The notes under the pieces are model-generated. The model worked only from the letters and a program-made list of their open reading frames with translations, made no database searches and was not told the DNA's origin. Shown in pieces: positions 1 through 11,830 of a DNA stretch of 64,000 nucleotides. Location of the stretch: the NCBI GenBank assembly GCA_903813345.2, contig CAIIXF020000008.1, positions 135,341 through 199,340 of the forward strand. The letters run 5' to 3'. Source of the DNA: Owenia fusiformis. Taxonomy: Eukaryota > Annelida > Polychaeta > Sabellida > Oweniidae. Numbering within the stretch: the first letter of the stretch is position 1; the number at the start of each line of letters is the position of its first letter. Both the position numbers and the translations under genes were made by a program.

Positions 1-863
1 TAATGTTATATGCAAAGTTGAGAGTCGATGACATCACTTCCTGAGGGAAATACTAAAAGATGGCAGCCTACTGGAATTCAGAACTACATCTTCAAGTGAT
101 CAACATTGACTATATTAAAACATTTTTCCCTGTTTTGCTAAATATGGAAAGTATATATATGGTTATAGCTACCATATGAGGAGAGAAATGGTCTGGCCAG
201 GAATGTTCCTTTAACAAATAATTCCCGGGTGATGTCACATCAGTTTACCATAGTTAGCATACAATCAACCACTTAAATAGGAGACACTTTATATTTATGG
301 TATACACTCAGAAATGCTTGAGGAAGATCTGTAACAAGTTTCACGAAGATTAGTGCAGTAGTATTGAAATGGCGACATCTTTGATGTTGCTTCTGCACTC
401 TAGAAATATCTCAAAATTAACGCAAATTCCCATTTTCCTGACCCTGGGGTTCATGGTGAAAAACTTTGAATATATATGAAATAGATAGATGTTGTGAATA
501 TACTACCAAAATTTTAAACAATAATATTTATTAATTTGGTTTAAAATGAAAAACTTATGATTTTCACGAAAAAATCCCGCCATTCTTAAAGCTGTCCACT
601 AGTATTTAAGTTAACATCTGGATAGACAGGGCTTCACTATATCCCTACGGAACTTCGTTCATTGGGATAATTATAGGGACCCTTCTTTGTAATGAGAGCA
701 AAACACTAATATATGCAAATGATCTAAATAAATATTCATTTTGAACAATTACAAAATAAAAAGGACATCTTGGGAAAGAAATGTATACAAGTTAACCTAA
801 TCACCATTGTGGGCTAAGAGAGCCAGCAGGGCTGCCTTCAGGTACATGGTACATACTGTCCAC
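1..863. other. KIZ 3' flank, mostly an old Helitron-like copy
   Basis: No coding exon found. From 667 downward the sequence is a reverse copy of the Helitron-like family found complete at 54,203-55,572. The first AATAAA-type signal on the minus strand after the KIZ stop is near 527-532, inside this element. Confidence 0.5.
380..667 (-). mobile_element. Helitron-like copy H1, 3' end not seen
   Basis: On the minus strand it begins TCCCAATGAACGAAGTTC at 667, directly after an A, has the hairpin partner GGGATATAGTGAAGCCC, and continues with diverged sequence shared with the copy at 54,890-55,200. The 3' hairpin and CTRR end are not visible; the lower boundary is approximate. Confidence 0.6.
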
Positions 864-1015
864 TTACTCAGCATTGTTTTTCTGATTTGAGGACTTATGA
901 CTCTGACTTCCAAGTTGAGCCTCAATATCATCACTGCTATCTGAATCCACATCACTTTCTTGTCTTGTTGTTGATGTCATGGTGCCAGCTAGCATAGACC
1001 GATAAGCTGCTGTCT
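864..1015 (-). CDS. KIZ: KIZ last exon in the window, with TAA
   Basis: Acceptor CTCCAATCAG, joins exon 11 as PLT|E-TAAYRSMLAG, followed by RQESDVDSDSSDDIEAQL. The frame stops at TAA (864-866). The stop overlaps a perfect donor-like GA|GTAAGT, so a further exon to the left cannot be excluded; vertebrate Kizuna has a short acidic end (DDSDDFYD) that is missing here. Confidence 0.72.
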
Positions 1016-4000
1016 CTGATTGGAGAATAATGAAACTAACAATCAGTTTATTGAACATGTTATCAATATTTATATAAAGCCCATGGCTGTAGTTTTCTTT
1101 ATAAAACCATTTTCTTTAATCTAAGGAAGATGGAATTTGGTGAAGTAACCTGAAGACAGAGTGTTATAATGTACTTATACATTCCATCTTGGAAACAACC
1201 TTTCAAACTAAATATCTATGAAAAGTATCATTATGAAGAAAGGAGTCCAATGTTTTATAAACATAGCAGTCTAAATAAATGGTCAAAATAGCCATCAATA
1301 GGGAATCTTGTACTTTGAAGAATCTGTTTGTTGTGAAGGTATTAACTCAAAGGCACCTAATTAAAGTATTCACCCACCTGTTAAATGCACTTTGAATTAT
1401 TAGATTATTCATCCACCTGTTAAAAGCACTTTGACTTATTAGTGTTCTGCCACCTTTTAAAAGCACTTTGAATTATAAGAGTGTTCAACCACCTGTTAAA
1501 AGCACTTTGAATTATTAGTGTTCACCCACCTGTTAAAAGCACTTTGATTACAAGAGTGTTCACCCACCTGTTAAAAGCACTTTGAATTATTAGTGTTCAC
1601 CCACCTGTTAAAAGCACTTTGAATTATTAGTGTTCACCCACCTGTTAAAAGCACTTTGATTATAAGAGTGTTCACCCACCTGTTAAAAGCACTTTGAATT
1701 ATTAGTGTTCACCCACCTGTTAAAAGCACTTTGAATTATTAGAGTGTTCCCCCACCTGTTAAAGGCACCTTGAATTATTAGAGTATTCACACACTTGTTA
1801 AAAGCACTTTGAGTCATTAGAGTATTCACCCACCTGTTAAAAGCACCTTGAATTATTAGAGTATTCCCCCACTTGTTAAAAGCACTTTGAATTATAAGAG
1901 TATTAACCCACCTGTTAAAAGCACATTGAATTATTAGAGTATTCCCCCACCTGTTAAAAGCACTTTGAATTATTAGAGTATTCACCCACCAGTTAAAAGC
2001 ACTTTGAATTATTAGAGTATTCACCCACCAGTTAAAAGCACTTTGAATTATTAGAGTATTCACCCACCTGTTAAAAGCACTTTGAATTATTAGAGTATTC
2101 ACCCGCCAGTTAAAAGCACTTTGAATTATTAGAGTATTCCCCCACCTGTTAAAAGCACTTTGAATTATTAGAGTATTCACCTACTTGTTAAAAGCACTTT
2201 GAATTATAAGAGTATTCACCCACTTGTTAAAAGCACTTTGAATTATTAGAGTATTCACCCATTTGTTAAAAGCACTTTGAGTTATAAGAGTATTCACCCA
2301 GCTGTTAAAAGCACTTTGAGTTATAAGAGTATTCACCCACCTGTTAAAAGCACTTTGAGTTATAAGAGTATTCACCCACCTGTTAAAAGCACTTTGAGTT
2401 ATAAGAGTATTCACCCATTTGTTAAAAGCACTTTGAATTATTAGAGTATTCACCCATTTGTTAAAAGCACTTTGAGTTATAAGAGTATTCACCCAGCTGT
2501 TAAAAGCACTTTGAGTTATAAGAGTATTCACCCACCTGTTAAAAGCACTTTGAGTTATAAGAGTATTCACCCACCTGTTAAAAGCACTTTGAGTTATAAG
2601 AGTATTCACCCACCTGTTAAAAGCACTTTGAGTTATAAGAGTATTCACCCACTTGTTAAAAGCACCTTGAGTTATAAGAGTATTCACCCACCTGTTAAAA
2701 GCACTTTGAGTTATAAGAGTATTCACCCACTTGTTAAAAGCACCTTGAGTTATAAGAGTATTCACCCACCTGTCAAAGGCACTTTGGATTGTTGTGGCAC
2801 AGTCTGGTTATAGGAGTCATCTTCAGAACTCTCATCTTCATCCTCTACAGGGGGACTACCTAAGTTCAGTGGTGGAACTGGAAGTCATAAAACATGTAAA
2901 TGTAAAGTTAGTTGAATGGCAAATTCATTACAAAATCTCGCTGCATTGTTTGCATGTATTTAGATTGTTGAGAAGACTAGGACTGGTTGATTTGATGGTT
3001 TATTGGTGTAAAAACTGTTCATAGAAGCAAGAGGTCCTGGGTTCAATCCCAGCCCTTCTTTCGAATAATTAGAGTCTAGTTCTACTATAGTCAGGCCTGT
3101 AGCCAGCTTTTGCCAAGGGGGGTTAACTTTTCAGAAAAATTCCAGTAGAGTTCACAAAGGAGGAGGGAAAGTATCACTACAGGTTTCGGACAGTCATATG
3201 TTGGCTATTTTCTGAGGATTTAAACAGGTGCATATGTTATATTAGGCCAGTGCATTTCTTCTGATATGTTTTCCTGATTTTCAACCCCTTCCACCACTGC
3301 TTTTTCGATTTTCGTTGCATCAATATGTTGCGTTTTGACACACAGTTAATCCCTTTAAAGGAATAAGTAATTCCTCCAGAGGTTTTAAAGATATCCATTA
3401 TGGGTGACCAAAGTTAGCTGAAAGCAATGGATCACATGATGATTCCCTATAGGAAAATAACATGGGAAATATTGTTTTCCTCATTATCTAACAGGAATCA
3501 CTTATTCCTTTTAATTGAAAAAGCAGGGGTGGAATGGGTTGAAAATCAGATCAACATTTCAGAAAAAACATGTGGGTGGGTTGTTTGCATCATCTCTGTC
3601 TCAAATTCGAAATTATTTTATCATCTCTATGAGTGCTTTTCCTGCAGACAATGCATTGGCCTAACATATGCACTTGTTTAAATCCTAAGAAAATAGCCAA
3701 AATCCAACATATGACTGTCCGAAATCTGTTGCGATACTTTCCCTCCTCCTTTGCCCCAAAATCACATGAAATATGTTCAAAATTGTGAAAAACTGCATGA
3801 ATTTGAAAGAATTGCTCTACCTTGATCACTGTTAAATACAAATTAAATACAACTGTAACAATATTCTGTGTGTCCATATGAATACTTGGAATCATAATTG
3901 TCAAGAGATTTTACACCCTGTAGGCCTATTTCCAACAGTTATTGCTCACCTTCATATGTTAAACAAATACAATACAAAGGGACTTTATTTCTGAAGAAAA

Positions 4001-7000
4001 TATTGGAAACCATAAATTGATGGACTTAGGGTTCCTGCATACCTTTTGGTTTGTTGTTTGACTTCCCCAATGTGTCATCTCCTATTGCTTCAATCGTGCC
4101 ACTGAGAGTAGAGTTCTTTACTGTTGCAGGCATTGTGGGTAATGAGACAGAGGAGGTATCTGTGACATCAGAGTCATCCATATAAGCGTTCTTCAACAAC
4201 ACTGCGAGAGTGTTTGAGGCCTGTAAGTAAAGTATGTTTAAGGGATAATGCATTATCCATTTAAGGGAGAATGCAATTACACTTAGGGGAGAATGTCAAA
4301 ACTTCTACCCCATAAGGTATATGTGTACAAAATTTGAACAAAATCGGGCCAACGGTATTTGAGTTATTGCCCGGACAGACGACTAGATGGACAAACGTAC
4401 GGACGGACATATGCACGGACAGACGGACGGATGGACGGAGGCATTTCTTATATCCCTCCGAATTTTGTTCAATGAGATAAAAAGACATTTTTGATATTTT
4501 TTGATGCTGAGAAGGTCACTGAAGGAAGCAAGTTGAAAAAAAGACCTTTTTGACATCTTTTGACGCTGAGAAGGTCCATGAAGGTGATATCTCAAATCTA
4601 AAGTCAGATTTGAACCTCTGAGAACTTGTAAATGATTTTAAAAAAGAATTTGGTCAATTTGAAGCAAGATGAAATAATATCCTTTTGGCATTTTTGACCT
4701 TGAGATGGTAATTGAAGGTCAAATTTGTTTTGACATTAACATTGAAAGTCAAAACCCAAATCTATAGTAAAATTTGAACTTTTGAGAACTTGTAGATGAT
4801 TTTGAAAAAAATAGATCAATTTGAAGCAAGTTGAAAAAACACCTTTTTGACCTCTTTTGTAAGGTCATTCAAGCTGAAATCTCAAATCAAAAGTCAGATC
4901 TAAACTTCTGGAAAAATGGTCAATTTGAAGCAAGTTGAAAAAAAACGTTTTGACTTTTTCATCTTTTTTTACCTTGAAAAGGTCTGGAGTCAGATTTGAA
5001 CTTCAGTAAACATGTACACTGTAGATGATTTTGAAAAAATTGAAGTCAGTTTAAACAGTGTTTGTTAAGAAAGAATTGTAAGAATTTGTAACAGACACCG
5101 ATCACCAACTGCCAACCACCAACCACCACCTCTGTACCCCCTTTTTGGCGCACGCTTCACTCACAGTGAGGCAAACCCAAAAAATTGCAACCCCCTGACC
5201 ATTGCTGGCAATGCCCCTGCTTTCATTCCATATTTCTTACCTTAGTTTCTAGTTTAGACTTTTTAGATATCAGCAATGGAGCGAATATACTAGCAGTCTC
5301 ATCACTGTTCATGATGTTGCACTTCACAATACTGGTCATGTGACCAAACACATGGTCCCAGAGGTCCAGATCTGATGAATAAATATAACCTCTAAAAAAG
5401 AAAGGAATTACGATAACACTGCAATATGCATCTGACAGAAGACGATTTGTATATATTGTATATAAAAATGTATTCTGGAGTCATGTTTGTACATTATATG
5501 TTTATTAAATTATCATTTTGCATAGTACATAAGAGGGCAAGGGCACAAACAAATGAACTTTTAAGATTATTTGAAATAAGAAAATCAAACATAAAGCAAG
5601 GGTAACATTTACTTAAACAGGTAAAGGAGGGTTAACTGCTTTATACGACAATGTTCACCCTCCCTGCAGGGTCTGTAAGATCAGTCATTGAATACACAAC
5701 TAATACAGAACGTACCTGATATTTGCCTCACTAGTGGCAGGTATAGGAGGGTTAACTGCTTTATCTGACAATATTCACCCTCCATGCAGGGTCTGTAAGA
5801 TCAGTCATTGAATACACAACTTAAATAGAACGTACCTGATATTTGCCTCACTAGTTGCAGGTATAGGAGGGTTAACTGCTTTATATGACAATATTCACCC
5901 TCCCTGCAGGGTCTGTAAGATCAGTCATTGAATACACAACTTAAATAGAACGTACCTGATATTTGCCTCACTAGTTGCAGGTATAGGAGGGTTAACCGCT
6001 TTATCTGACAATATTCACCCTACACGCAAGGCCTGTAAGATCAGCCATTGAATACATAACTTAAATAGAACGTACCTGATAATTGTCTCACTTGTTGCAG
6101 GTATAGGAGAGTCAACTGCTTTATACGACAATATTCACCCTCTCTGCAGGGTCTGTAAGATCAGTCATTGAATACGCAACTAATATAGAACATACCTGAT
6201 AATTGCCTCACTAGTTGCAGGTATAGGAGGGTTAACTGCTTTATCTGACAATATTCACCCTCCCTACAGGCTCTGTAAGATCAGCCATTGAATACACAAC
6301 TTAAATAGAATGTACCTGATATTTGCCTCACTAGTTTCAAGTATAGGAGGGTTAACTGCTTTATCTGACAATATTCACCCTCTCTGCAGGCTCTGTAAGA
6401 TCAGCCATTGAATACATAACTTAAATAGAACGTACCTGATAATTGCCTCACTAGTTGCAGGCATAGGAGGGTTAACTGCTTTATACGACAATATTCACCC
6501 TCCCTGCAGGGTCTGTAAGATCAGCCATTGAATACACAACTAATATAGAATGTACCTGATAATTGCCTCACTTGTTGCAGGTAAAGGAGGGTTAACTGCT
6601 TTATACGACAATATTCACCCTCCCTGCAAGGCCTGTAAGATCAGCCATTGAACACACAAACTATTATAGAACGTACCTGATAATTGCCTCACTAGTTGCA
6701 GGTAAAAGAGGGTTAACTGCTTCATCTGACAATATACACCCTCCCTGCAAGGCCTGTAAGATCAGCCATTGGATACACAACTAATATAGGACGTACCTGA
6801 TATTTGCCTCACTAGTTGCAGGTATAGGAGGGTTAACCGCTTAATACGACAATATCCACCCTCCCTGCAGGGTCTGTAAGATCAGCAATTGAATACACAA
6901 CTAATATAGAACGTACCTGATAATTGCCTCACTAGTTTCAGATAACGGAGGGTTAACTGCTTTATATGACAATATTCACCTTCCCTGCAGGGTCTATAGG

Positions 7001-10000
7001 ATCAGTCATTGAATACACAACTAATATAGAATGTACCTGATAATTGCCTCACTAGTTGCAGGTATAGGAAGGTTAACTGCTTTATCTGACAATATTCACC
7101 CTCCCAGCAGGGTCTGTAAGATCAGCCATTGAATACACAACTTAAATAGAACGTACCTGATATTTGCCTCACTAGTTGCAGGTATAGGAGGGTTAACTGC
7201 TTTATATGACAATATTCACCTTCCCTGCAGGGTCTATAGGATCAGTCATTGAATACACAACTAATATAGAATGTACCTGATAATTGCCTCACTAGTTTCA
7301 AGTATAGGAGGGTTAACTGCTTTATGTGACAATATTCACCCTCCCTGCAAGGCCTGTAAGATCAGCCATTGAATACACAACTTAAATAGAATGTACCTGA
7401 TATTTGCCTCACTAGTTGCAGGTATAGGAGGGTTAACTGCTTTATCTGACAATATTCACCCTCCATGCAGGGTCTGTAAGATCAGCCATTGAATACACAA
7501 CTTAAATAGAATGTACCTGATATTTGCCTCACTAGTTGCAGGTATAGGAGGGTTACCCGCTTAATACGACAATATCCACCCTCCTTGCAGGGTCTGTAAG
7601 ATCAGCCAGTGAATACACAACTAATATAGAACGTACCTGATAATTGCCTCACTAGTTTCAGGTAAAGGAGGATTAACTGCTTTATATGACAATATTCACC
7701 TTCCCTGTAGGGTCTGTAGGATCAGTCATTGAAAACACAACTAATATAGAATGTACCTGATAATTGCCTCACTAGTTGCAGGTATAGGAGGGTTAACTGC
7801 TTTATCTGACAATATTCACCCTCCCTGCAGGGTCTGTAAGATCAGCCATTGAATACACAACTTAAATAGAACGTACCTGATATTTGCCTCACTAGTTGCA
7901 GGTATAGGAGGGTTAACTGCTTTATCTGACAATATACACCCTCCCTGCAAGGTCTGTATGATCAAAGGAAGCTGTTGCAAGACCAGCATGCTTAGATCCA
8001 CTCCAAAATCAATGCAATCCAAGTCTTCCAGCCCCTTACTTCCACTGGCATTCACAACACTGCGGAGAATAGAAACTCTCTGTCTCAGTTTTATAAACAA
8101 TTAGCACTATTTTGGTGACATGTAACTGACAAAACCAATAGAAGTTAACTAGTGTTGTCGCAATTAATCGATACATCGCGATATACATCGCCAAAGCTGA
8201 TTCTGGCGATGCATATGCATTTGCTAAATATCACCCTTTCTTATTTTATTTTGACGCAAATCGCTTACCTTTCTCATGTCTTATTTCATTGTCCAATGTT
8301 TTCTGATATTCTTTCGCTTTAAAACTGTTTTAGCAAGTCGAAATGAACCATTAATCTAAAAAAATTACTTTACTTTCATTTCACTGTTACTGGAAGTTCC
8401 CGGATGTACCAGCGTACTCTTATTAATTTGTTCTGCTCAGTATTTTAATGCATTGGCGTACGGTATTTCAGTGCACTTTTCTTGGACTTTTTCTCGATGT
8501 ACAATGTACGATGTGCAATGCATCGATGTACGATTATGGCACATCGCGACAACACTAAAGTTAACTGAGATAAAAATTATCAAAATAAGTTACATTGAAT
8601 AACTGACTCATTAATAGTGTATGTCATTAAACAGAAGAAGACATTGTAAAAGGCATTATACAACCATTTGACTTCTCAAAAGGATTACATTTTGCATAAT
8701 ATGATATTGCCAAATAACACACAACTCATACTTTACTGCTTTATATCACTACTCACTCAACGATTTCATTCACTCTATCAGCAGGAAGAGGGGGTGACCT
8801 GAAATAGCTGGCTTCATTGAAAGTCACCCCAAAGTCATCTCTGAGTTTTTCAAACACACAGTAGAGTCCTTCATATGACAGCACAGGTCCTGGGCTACTG
8901 CTGTAAAATACAATTACAATACAATACAAAAGGTGCAAGAAGAGATAAGACTGAACTATTGTGGCTGCTTCATAAGGTTTATGATCTTACAAAATCATAT
9001 AGCTTTTTCATTTAGTGTTCTGGTAAAACATTTGATTCAGAGAAGTTTGCATGTTTTCACTACATTCTTATTATCAATTGATTAGTAAAGTGAATAATCA
9101 GAAGAAGATTATGACTGAAACTTCTGAGTAATATATGAAATTAACTTTACCTTGTTACAGCTACCTCAGATCTTGGGCTTGTAATTGAGCTTTTAGATCC
9201 CCTGGGTGTCGTTTGCTTCCCTCTTAAACTCTCTGGGGTGGTTGCTCTAGGGGGGTGCTGCATTCCCCTGGGGGTGACAGACTTTTTAGGAAGACTCTTG
9301 GAGGTAGGGTGGTCATCAGGGCTGAGGGGGAGACTCAAATCATCATCAAACTGATCTACTGGAATATTATGAATAAGCACAATAATCATACAGAAAGGGT
9401 ATTCCATGTTGAAAGCATGGAGCCATTGATGCCAACTATTCCAGATTAGTGTAAGGTTTATAAGCGCCTTGTTCTAGATTTTAAAAATACAAACAGTTAA
9501 CTGTTCATCAGTTTGATTTGATATTAAGTCTTATCTACCTTCTTGGTCATCTCTGTAGGCAGCAGCACCAGGGGAGGGGGTACTACCAACTTTCTCACTC
9601 ACTTCAAAGTGTGTAGGACCACTAGCTATGGAACTTTGGCTTGCTTGTTTAGCAGGGCCCTTCGGAGGTATATGGTCTACTCTGTCATCACTATGAGCTG
9701 AGTTCATCTTCCTGGGGCTTGATTCTTTAGAGGGGAGTTTAAGACTTGCTATAAAAGCTTCCTGTTCTTTATCCTCTATAGAGCTAACTCCGAGACTCTC
9801 ATCTGATGAATCAGCTGTCTTGTTATGTGGATTTGTCAATGGTGTAGGAGGCTCAGTTGTGATGGTATAAGCACCCTGGGGCATCGTGGAGAACTGACTT
9901 TGCATAGTGGCTCCCAACGTATCGATCATGCCCCCTTGTTTGCCACTTACATTAAAGTTCATACCAGTTGAACCTTGAGTTATATCTGTTAATGTTTGTA

Positions 10001-11242
10001 GACCTGAGCTCCCCATTTGATACTGTGTGCTAAACTGGGCACTTTGATTTGTATTGGACATTGAGGCCAGATGGCTGTTTTGATAAGGATCTCCCCGAGT
10101 TAGATTTTGAGCATTTGTATTTTGAGAGTTCATGGATGAAGATATTCTTGAATCTGCCAATCCTTGCTGAAGCTTCTGTTGTTGTAATTGTTGTATTAAT
10201 TGGACCTCAGCATTCTTTTGTTGTAGAAGTTGTTGTATTTTAAGCTCCTTTAGCTTTAATTGTTCTTTCAACAATTGTTCTTGGGATGCTTCTTCCAGAT
10301 GACTTGGGTTCATGGAAGAATCACTTTGTTGGAGTTGAGGATCGAGTGAAGAATCATTTTGTTGAAGATGAGCATTCATGGATGGATCATTTTGCTGAAG
10401 TACTGTATTGAGGGACTTGTCATACTGTCCAGTCTGGTTTAAAGGTATGGACAGGGGACCAAGACTCATTTCTGTGAACAAATTCTGAACTACAGGTTGA
10501 GGCTGAACTTGTTTTTGTGTCTGAAATAAATAAATAATATATAATCAAAACTTAAGTGTATCAATTGTTCAAGCAATGACTCGACTATATTATATGTAAC
10601 TTCTGTATTTGTTTAAAATAATTGTTCAAAATGCTCAACATGCATCTACAAGTATACAAAAAAATTGTGCTTAACTTTATAAATAAGTCAACTGTATCAT
10701 TTAAAACCTAATATTTATATTTTGTTCCAAGCATACCTCTTTTTGATATTTCCAAAGTTTCACCTGTTCTTTCCATCGTGGATACATCCTGTCAATGTAC
10801 TCTTCATACTGGTTCTACAAAAAGATAATTTGATCAAACAGTAAAATAGTAGTTAAATAGAATGCAATTGTATTTTCTGACATTGAGATAAATAGTCTAA
10901 ATTAAGAATCAAAAGTCCCAGTTTAAAATATAGATTCAGATATATAAATTGGATTGTTTATGACCGTTCCCCTTATTTACAAAGCACCCTAGAATGAAGT
11001 TAGCATTTTACAAAATGAGACAAACTACTAGTATTCAAAATGACTCATATATATATGAGAGTGATTCATTCTAAATAGAATCAGCTGCTCATGTACCTTC
11101 ATGACTTGTAGATTCTGTGATCGTGCATTCAAAATGACTCATATACTATATATATATACATGAGAGTGATTCATTCTAAATAGAATCAGCTGCTCATGTA
11201 CCTTCATGACTTGTAGATTCTGTGATCGTGCATTCAAAATGA

Positions 11243-11276
<34 letters not shown>

Positions 11277-11792
11277 TAAAAATAAGAAGAACTAATAAAA
11301 TACGTTTGAAAATCTAAACATGTTTCTTTATTCCTCAGTAGATTTTTCAAAAATGAGAACAAGAGGTATACAGGTAAGTATGACGTAATATTAATATAAT
11401 TAATTAAACGTCATGGAAACCAATAAACAATTTATTTGTTTAGTTTTGGTTTAAGATATATACAGGTAAGTATGACGTAATATAAATATGATCCGCTTAT
11501 ATAGTAACCAATAAACAATTTATTTGTTTATTTTTGGTTTAAAAATATACAGGTAAAAAGGTATATGACGTAATATTAATATCAAAATGACTCATATATA
11601 TATATATATACATGAGAGTGATTCATTCTAATTAGAATCAGCTGCACATGTACCTTCATGACTTATAGATTCTGTGACCGTGCATTCAAAATGACTCATA
11701 TATATATACATGAGAGTGATTCATTCTAAATAGAATCAGCTGCTCATGTACCTTCATGACTTGTAGATTCTGTGATCGTGCATTCAAAATGA

Positions 11793-11830
<38 letters not shown>

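Noticed and set aside
1683-2813. Long repetitive frames in array A (minus 1,683-2,180 and 2,181-2,765; plus 2,472-2,813)
   Set aside because: They come from a 39-bp unit (13 codons) in an intron; none is in frame with exon 11, and both strands are open for the same reason.
7816-8100. The 94-codon frame as an independent protein
   Set aside because: It is KIZ exon 8 plus read-through of its donor into array B; upstream of 8,059 it also reads intron.
9255-9449. Plus-strand frame opposite KIZ exon 6
   Set aside because: Shadow of a coding exon on the other strand.
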